Source: Hexactinellida sp. DTS-2022
Taxonomy: Eukaryota; Porifera; Hexactinellida
Length of the DNA stretch: 64,000 nt
Direction: 5' to 3'
Assembly: GCA_028753945.1 (NCBI GenBank)
Contig: JAPNXP010000002.1
Coordinates: 11,470,001 to 11,534,000 of the forward strand
Below, piece after piece: positions 57,356 to 64,000 of this stretch. Numbering within the stretch: position 1 is the first letter of the stretch; each line of letters begins with the position of its first letter. Made by a program: the position numbers and the translations under genes. The notes under the pieces are model-generated. The model saw nothing but the letters and a program-made list of their open reading frames with translations. It was not told the DNA's origin and ran no database searches.

Positions 57356-58297
57356 GATATTACAATGATCATAGTGCTATTCCTCTCCATAAATGAAACG
57401 GTTTCTGGAAAAAGATGATAGTTATTTAGTATTTTAATCTAATTACTTCACTATTCAACACCAGCGGTGGAAATAATGCTGAATCCTAAGAAGCGCCCCC
57501 TGTACTTCCGGCCGGTGCAGTCCACATATAGAGAGCCCCACAAATTTATCCCAAGTTGGAAAAGTGTAGACCAAACAAAATAAATGAATGTTTTCCTTTT
57601 TTGTTCATTCCATTCCTTTACATTGGAGTTCGCGAAAGTTAGAGAATCGTCCCTTGAGGCGGTTAAAATATCAGTAACGCTGTTCGGAACTGGTTTGTAA
57701 GCAATTTTGCAACATTTTGAAGGTTGGTGTCCCTTTAAAAAACTATTTTACAGTTTACCCAGCTAGGGCGCCGGTGGCACGGGTGCACCGGTTGCTCCGG
57801 TCAATTCCCCCCCCCCCCCCCCAAAGATCTGACTCAAAACTAACTAAAAAACTAACTGAATAATCAATGAATCCAACTCAAATCAAAAATCATTAGTAAC
57901 ATAATCGTCAATGATTTTACGGGTAATCATTTCAGATTTCAACGATTTCGCAGTTGCTAGACATGTTAGTTATTGTCAAACTACAAAATATATCAACAAT
58001 TTATAATAAATCAAAAAATAAATTATCTTAACGGTGCATTAATGGGGGGTGCGGGGGCTTTTTATTTAAAAGAAAAGATGTATTGCTGCCTCAGAAGCCT
58101 AATCACTGTCAAACCATATTACTACATGGCCGTTCATCATGATATTTTGCATGATGTCAACATAGTTTTTATAGTCACCTGATGTATCAATCGAACTACA
58201 AGACAAACACATTAATACAACAAAAGATTTCCTACAAAACAACGAGAAAATGTTCGCAACTAGCGACAATCATGGATGTAGAACACAGTTATCCTGA
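57356..58297. other. No gene; homopolymer and GC-rich patches
   Basis: Mostly AT-rich. A GC-rich patch with CGCCGGTGGCAC near 57770 leads into 16 C in a row (57807-57822). TGGGGGGTGCGGGGGC near 58040 could be its mirror, suggesting another degraded MITE, but ends and TSD are not resolved. Confidence 0.4.
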
Positions 58298-58747
58298 GAA
58301 GGGCGGATCAAGACAATTTTAAAAGGGGGGTTGTAATACATAAGCGAGCATTTCCAAGGGGGGTCTGGGGGGAGTATCCTCCAGGAAAAATCGACCCTAA
58401 TATATCTGGAGATGATTTTAGATTATGTTGTTCAATTGATTCTTTACTAGTATCACAGCGTTATTGCGAAAGTTAGTTATCTTATCCAAAGACTAGTTTA
58501 AATATATGAATATGAATCTAATGTTTGGTTAAAATTAATAGCACAAGAGCATACACAATATAAACATACATCCTATAGCTAATCGGTGGACTTTGTAAGA
58601 TTTGTTTCTCATCATGAGCTGCAGCACAACTATCTGTGTTAGAATGGAAACTCACAAAGTAATGCGATAGATTTACCACTCAACACAAAAGGGGGGGGGG
58701 GGGGGGTTGCAACCCCCTAAACCCCCCCCCCCCTGGATCCGCCCCTG
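58298..58747. mobile_element. hAT-type MITE with G16 and C12 tracts
   Basis: Left GAAGGGCGGATCAAG and inverted right CAGGGGCGGATCCAG. CCTGA lies at both flanks, a partial TSD. Sixteen G at 58691-58706 face twelve C at 58722-58733, giving a strong hairpin near the right end. Confidence 0.7.
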
Positions 58748-58934
58748 CCTGAAGTGTGAAAAATAATTATAAAACGGATGAGTGACGACGAGGGCCTTGA
58801 TGAAGTAGTAAATTTGAATGTAGAAGAAATATTTAAATCTGAATGTTTCATCATATTAGTTGACACGAGTCAAAATAGAAATCGCTCGTCATTCAAAATC
58901 ACAGGTCTATAGAAATTAACGTTCAAAAATATTC

Positions 58935-59610
58935 ATTAAAATGGTGTATTAACGTTGAATCATTTCCAACACTAAGAAGGGTAACAACAAACTCTGGAAT
59001 ATTATTTCTATATTCTGGATAACGCAATTCGTTCTGGATAGTTAGCACAAAATATTGTTAATTCGTGAACAATTTTCAAAACCAGTTTGACATTTAGACG
59101 CTCTATGCTAGACGGAAAACAGGATTTCATAGTTAAATGAGGAGCTAACTTGGCAAAACATGTTCTTTCTGAATTATATAATTGACGTACATATGGAAAG
59201 GATGCACTACCGAACTTAAGAGGATAATCACAATAATCAACTTTAAAATTTACCAAATTTTGAAAATGTAATGTTTTATCTAAATCTTTTGATTATAACA
59301 GTTATTACGAATACTTTTTAATATGCGTACTAAATCAAACGTCAGATAGGGTATTCTATTGCAATCAAATGGGTGAGATAGATTGATCTCCAACTTTCCA
59401 TTAGAATAAAATAATTTAAACATATTCACCACAGTGGCTCGGAGTGGCGATATCTTCTTATAGGCATTTTACACATCCTACGTATATATAATGTATTACT
59501 TGGGTATGGGTTATCGAACCTAAGAAAGCGATTGGTGCAATCAGAATTAATGTTGGCTTCAATATCTGTAATTATGACGTCATCAAATTTGTAAAAATTG
59601 TCTTTCATAT
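58935..59610 (-). pseudogene. P-element-like transposase, central fragment
   Basis: Minus-strand blocks match the middle of the intact P-type protein: VIITDIEANINSDCTNRFLR then DNPYPSN (the CTDNYPMN region), FDLVRILKSIRNN, VRQLYNSERTCFAKLAPHLT, and NIPEFVVTLLSVGN. Two or more frameshifts and stops intervene. Neither the THAP finger nor the NDPLEHHFG region is present. It is a separate copy from the one at 60125-62755, because its segments would otherwise be out of order. Confidence 0.82.
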
Positions 59611-60124
59611 CTAAAATGTCATTTATCCAGGGGGGGTAAATCGACAGATACTTGACCCATAGCTAGGTGGTGGGTCCCATTAAAAAAATATTTCATGAAG
59701 TAAATGGTACTTCATGGAGGATGCGAATCAATATTATTGCGAAATTTTGCAGCAAATTATCAAGAATTTACACTAAGGGTAGTTTTTTTAATCGTATCAC
59801 ACCTAAAGGTCAGAATTGCTGACGTCACTTGTGCCACAAGTGGAAAGTGGTTGGGACACTTATCCCACTTCATGTATATTGTATAAAATTGACTTAAAAT
59901 ATCAATGATATGAAGTTGAGAATCATGGCAATATATTTAAAGTCATTTTAGAGTAGTTGAAACTGCCGTCAACAACTATTTGAAGCATATTATGTCTGGA
60001 ATATAATTCCTGTTGCTCAAATACATTTGGCCGGTCAGTGTAGGTGAAGAGTCAGCGTCATCTACTGAAAAATAGAGAATCGCTTAATAAAATCGTGAAC
60101 ATAAATTTGTTCTGCACTTGATTG
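59611..60124. other. No recognisable gene
   Basis: AT-rich gap between two P-type fragments, with a short GGGGGGG tract near 59631. Open frames show no motif. Confidence 0.4.
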
Positions 60125-62755
60125 GTACAATTAAAGCATACTAAATACTTTCAGTCGCCGCTCAGACTCTAGTATTTGACAATATGATATATGATAATTG
60201 GCTCCATTCATTTGTCTGTACAGTCCAAAATGCTGCTCTAACGCATCATCCTGTAAAAAGGAGGTTCAAAACATATGAAAAATCACAGTTGTTAGTAGAT
60301 GATGAACTAGAAGTGGCAATGCTGTACGTGTGCCTTAGACTAGTGAATGTCTGGCGGGTGACTGACGCTTTTTTTTTTTTTTTAGGGTTTTGAAAATTCG
60401 TCTCTCAAACTTATTCCTCTCTGTGGTATACTGACATTAAATATTTTCCAGATTTTCTAAATGAATCATTTAAATTCAGTTGTTTGTTTTTTGAATACAT
60501 TATCTCGCGAATCATTCTGAATTTGCAGGCTAGCAATAGTTGTGATTCATGAATTATCTTGAGTACGAGTTTACGTTCTGTCGTTCCATGCTCGAAGGCC
60601 ATCACGATTTAGCTGTCAGATTCAGGGACGTTGCCAGGATTTTTCACCTAGGGGGGGCATAGAAATTTCCAGGGGTGGGCAAACATTATATTGTTGTTAG
60701 ATCTAGCAGTTGACGTTACCCAAAACTAGGCGATAAAGATTAACTTTTCTAGTATAATATGAAAAGTAGCCTACAAAAATCAATACATTTACAATAATTT
60801 GCAACCACAGCAAATACTACAGCTTAACTACTAGCTGTAATGACAGTCAATTTTGACAAGTAACAGGTCTAAGGTAATAATGGTGTATTGGGTTTGCAAA
60901 ACAGTTGATTATAAGTTAGAACAAAAGTTTCCAAAATAACTAGGAATATCCTACAAGGCGTATCTAGATTACTAATAGTCGATTCCTGTGAACCGTGCAG
61001 GGATTTCAACCATCTGGATGTTCTGTCCAGGCGTACAGGGATGTAATAAATTTGTTATGGATTACAAGTTTGGATAGATTATTGTTTGTTTGTCGAATAA
61101 TACATAAACAATGCCTAACCATATAAAATGTAGCATTTTGTGTAAATTAATACCCTATTCAAGCGTACAGGGATTCTCTGTACAAACTATATATTTCAAT
61201 ATTATCTGCGTTCCTAAGTGATTATTATGATTTATGTAAAAATTAATTAATAAGAATAAATAACATGTTCGTAAATTCGTATGTATATCTTGACACACAT
61301 AATAAAATGCTTTGGTTAGTGTAATTCATTCAATATAAGTGTGGACTTACATTTTAGACGAGCAAGCGAAGGGAGCGAGAAAAGATTTTTGAGGTGTCTA
61401 GGGATCTTGACAAATGTACAGGGGAAATTGGAGCCTTGTAAGGGATATGACCCAATGTATTGGAAAGTGTGAACTCATTAAACTGAATTCAATTGCATCA
61501 ATGAAACAGAGGAATAAAATAGTTCATATATTTTACCAGGGGGGGCATTGCCCAGGGGCGAGGATCTTTACCAGGGGGGGCATTGCCCCCCTATGCCCCC
61601 CCCGTGGCGACGTCCCTGGTCAGATGGTATGCAAATTTGGCGATAGATTGATGTTCTTGTTTGTGGATTAATCTCACACCTTCAAAACAAGTTTGTACTG
61701 AGTAATAGGATATTTTATAGAGTCAGTGGCAATATCATCAATAGAGGGAAAAGAAATGTGTGGTTATAATCTTTGGTGTTTAGCCAATTGTTCCGAATAC
61801 ATTTCAATAGGTGAATCACATCAAATAACAGGAAGTGCTCCCTGGTAATGTCAACTGGATGATGAACAATGGAAGTAGGAGTTTTTTGATCAGGGGAAAA
61901 CTTCTTCAAAATGTTAACATTATGAGGGTAGTTATCAAAACAAATTACCTGAACGAATATCCCGCATTTTTAAATTTCACAAATAACAGATTTTATGGAC
62001 GTATGTAAATCTGATGCATTGGTAGAGGACAGAGGGAAGAGGCGAACAATGGTTTACCATTTCTTGCGGAGACTAGAAACCATTATCGCTAAAACCGTCT
62101 AAATTGGATCTTCTATGTCGAGTGTAAGTGCAATGATGTTACCCCCCTTATCCGCAATCTCTGAATTGATATGAACTTCATCAATTTGGACGATGAGGTT
62201 CTTTTGCTGGAGTGAGAAGTCTTTTGTTTCATTTTTTAGGAAAACAAAGTATTCGCTCTCTAACCCAATATGATTGTACAGCCTCTGTAATGTGTGGAAA
62301 TGTGGGAGTGATAAATTATCAATTATCAATTGATTGCAAGTTGTTATAACAGGAGTGGGAGTAGATATGAGCCTTGATCGACAAAGCTAAAATTCAGAAT
62401 TGTATAATTCCACAAATATATAAGGAGCTTGTTGTTGAAATATATAACTACGTACCTGTGTAATAATGTTGTATCTACGCGCCTATTTTTTGGAACCATG
62501 ATATTCTCAACTTGGCCTAAAATGAATTGAAGTCGAGGGAGGTGTGTAGATTTCACATTATCTTCTTATTTTTCGATACACTCCTCTATTTTATCAATTG
62601 CATCAATGATATGTACTTTAACTGAATTAACATGATGACATATAGAATCAGTCTCAGAACCAGTCTTTACGTACAATTTCACTAAAAAGAGCTTTAACTT
62701 GGCGTATATCATGTAGGGAATTCAGGGAGAGAGAAATCGGTTCGTTTTCTTAAAA
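60125..62755 (-). pseudogene. P-element-like transposase, decayed copy split by a hAT MITE
   Basis: Right to left it follows the intact protein: DFSLSLNSLHDIRQVKALF (near 62700, residue ~205 equivalent), LPRLQFILGQVENIM, LSLPHFHTLQRLYNHIGLES, QIDEVHINSE (62100-62330), HHPVDITREHFLLFDVIHLL with IRNNWLN (61715-61909), FEHGTTERKLVLKI (60560-60605), and DDALEQHFGLYRQMNGANYH with SYCQILESERRLK (60140-60265). Frameshifts and stops are frequent. The THAP region is not recognisable. The hAT element at 60623-61618 lies between the IRNNWLN and FEHGT parts. Confidence 0.87.
60623..61618. mobile_element. hAT-type non-autonomous element, 996 bp
   Basis: Starts CAGGGACGTTGCCAGGAT and ends GTGGCGACGTCCCTG. 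TSD GTCAGATT / GTCAGATG (60615-60622, 61619-61626). GGGGGGGCA and TGCCCCCC tracts near both ends; a small duplication of the ACCAGGGGGGGCATTGCCC type near the right end. Inserted in the P-type pseudogene. Confidence 0.9.
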
Positions 62756-63273
62756 AGCGTTGGTAATTAAATCCGAATTAACAGATAGACTGGCTTCAAT
62801 TCATAACATTTATTTTTCTAACCGTGGTAGTAATAATGAATTGAACTATTACTCGAATACCAATAACCCAGTTCTGAAGAGATATCAAATTGATCTTTTG
62901 CTTCAATGCGTCAAGAGTGGCATTACAATACTTCTCCTGATCAGCTTTGATAAATTGTTGACTTTCCTATTTTACCTGAGTAAAGAAATGTTCTTCTTTC
63001 TCCTCAAACTTCATACACGTGAGAATAGTTTTAACTACGTGCAAAAGTAATTAGTGAGAATACTTATTACTTTTGCACGTAGTTAAAAGGAAAATCTATG
63101 CAATAAATACTATTAGACTTATTCACTTCAAATCAAAGTCAAAAGATTTTTGAGCTTCACATCGTGACGAATTTTATATTTTTCAATTTTGTATTAAATA
63201 TAGCAAGTTTGTTGTTTCATGTGATAATTATTTCTTACATTGCTTTTATATCTTTTGAGTTATAAGCTTCAAA
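62756..63273. other. AT-rich region with a perfect 23-bp hairpin
   Basis: No recognisable gene. It contains the stem-loop at 63029-63088. It may be the decayed N-terminal part of the flanking P copy, but no THAP motif is readable. Confidence 0.45.
63029..63088. repeat. Perfect 23-bp inverted repeat, 14-base loop
   Basis: The left arm 63029-63051 (containing AACTACGTGCAAAAGTAAT) and right arm 63066-63088 are exact reverse complements. No run of T marks a terminator. It may be the core of a tiny foldback element or the product of a recent inverted duplication. Confidence 0.9.
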
Positions 63274-63686
63274 CAGAGATGCAGCGGTCCGGAAATTTCA
63301 TGGACCGGAGCGGACCGTGATGATTTTCTTCTGGACGGTCCGGACCGGTCCAGTTGTATGATAAAAATATTGGATCGGTCTGGACCGGTCCAGACCGATG
63401 AACCGGTCAAGACCGTTATATCCCTTATTTGGACACTTACAGACCGCATAGTAGAGTGGCTAATTATATTAACTTGTATTTTTAAGATACTTATTACTTA
63501 TGTGCTTGTAAACTATATAAAATAACGGATTGGAGCCTGATCGTTTGCCCAATCTAGGATCAGTCCAGACCTATGAACGGTCTAAACCGATGAACCGGTC
63601 CAGACCGCTATGTCGTTAATTTGGACGGTCCAGACCGCACTTGAAATATGAGACCGGTCGGTTCGGTCCAGACCGCTGCATCTCTG
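63274..63686. mobile_element. hAT-type MITE, 413 bp (GGTCCGGACC-rich)
   Basis: Starts CAGAGATGCAGCGGTCCGG and ends with the inverted CAGAGATGCAGCGGTCTGG. Perfect TSD GCTTCAAA at 63266-63273 and 63687-63694. Dense GGTCCAGACCG palindromes throughout. Confidence 0.94.
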
Positions 63687-63694
63687 GCTTCAAA

Positions 63695-64000
63695 GCATGT
63701 TTTTATATTCCGCTGCTTAGTTAATAATCGTAGGTATGACCCATTTACCAGCTTTGAATATCAACGAGTTGTAAAAGAAATGGTGTAATCTTTTCTGAGT
63801 GAATTTTTTGCCACTCTGTACTTTTAATGTACTAGCTATTTGTTTGTTTCTTCCAAGTTGAGTGAACGACTCGACAGTTTTTCGATATCGGTAACCTTTC
63901 CTAATCTACATTTAGTTATAGGGGCAGCGGAAGCAGTTATAAAGTGGTCAGGCCATGACTTGACCGGCCTAACTAGTGACGTAAGACTGTTCAGACTATT
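63695..64000. other. Window end, no recognisable gene
   Basis: Nothing supported. The GGTCAGGCC and TGACCGGCC tracts near 63950 may belong to another MITE running off the window. Confidence 0.4.

Noticed and set aside
62760-63050. 96-codon plus-strand open frame
   Set aside because: No recognisable motif, runs into the hairpin at 63029, and lies antisense to the expected N-terminal part of a P-type pseudogene.

Overview
The window looks like AT-rich metazoan (eukaryotic) DNA dominated by satellite and transposons. Almost every recognisable open frame belongs to a cut-and-paste DNA transposon (P/THAP, hAT, Mutator-like). The one host-gene candidate is a single exon of an MFSD2-type transporter ending in a canonical splice donor. 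No bacterial operon, rRNA, tRNA or CRISPR structure is visible. The species cannot be named from this sequence.

Layout. 1-15.2 kb (and 19.03-19.82 kb): a tandem satellite of about 180 bp, roughly 75 monomers, with local higher-order duplications and two switches of orientation (about 3.18 and 11.73 kb). Three elements interrupt it. 15.2-19 kb: short non-autonomous elements and a small minisatellite. 20.06-22.92 kb: an uninterrupted 954-codon P-element-like transposase with an N-terminal THAP zinc finger, next to the last satellite block. 23.72-26.02 kb: a decayed Mutator-like transposase with a C-terminal PHD-type finger. 26.82-27.13 kb: the MFSD2-like exon. 28.86-33.59 kb: a 4.7-kb element without coding capacity, with terminal inverted repeats (TIRs) of about 470 bp and clustered 15-mer motifs.

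From 35.8 kb on the window is a set of nested transposons whose order of insertion can be read from target-site duplications (TSDs). 35841-43057: a hAT derivative holding another hAT MITE, which holds a P element (36197-39655) and at least four more hAT elements. 44.03-50.01 kb: a foldback element split by a hAT transposon, itself split by a hAT MITE, itself split by a second foldback copy. 50.06-51.30 kb: a three-level MITE nest containing a 31-bp minisatellite. 53458-57347: a ZBED5-type hAT with a perfect 8-bp TSD, carrying two insertions, one of which carries a third. 58.9-62.8 kb: two further decayed P copies, one split by a hAT element; a fifth P fragment lies at 51.75-52.29 kb.

Functionally this is a reservoir of DNA transposons. 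One apparently intact P-type transposase could in principle act on related ends such as those of the 36197-39655 copy. The many hAT MITEs imply hAT transposases encoded elsewhere, because both long hAT genes here are broken.
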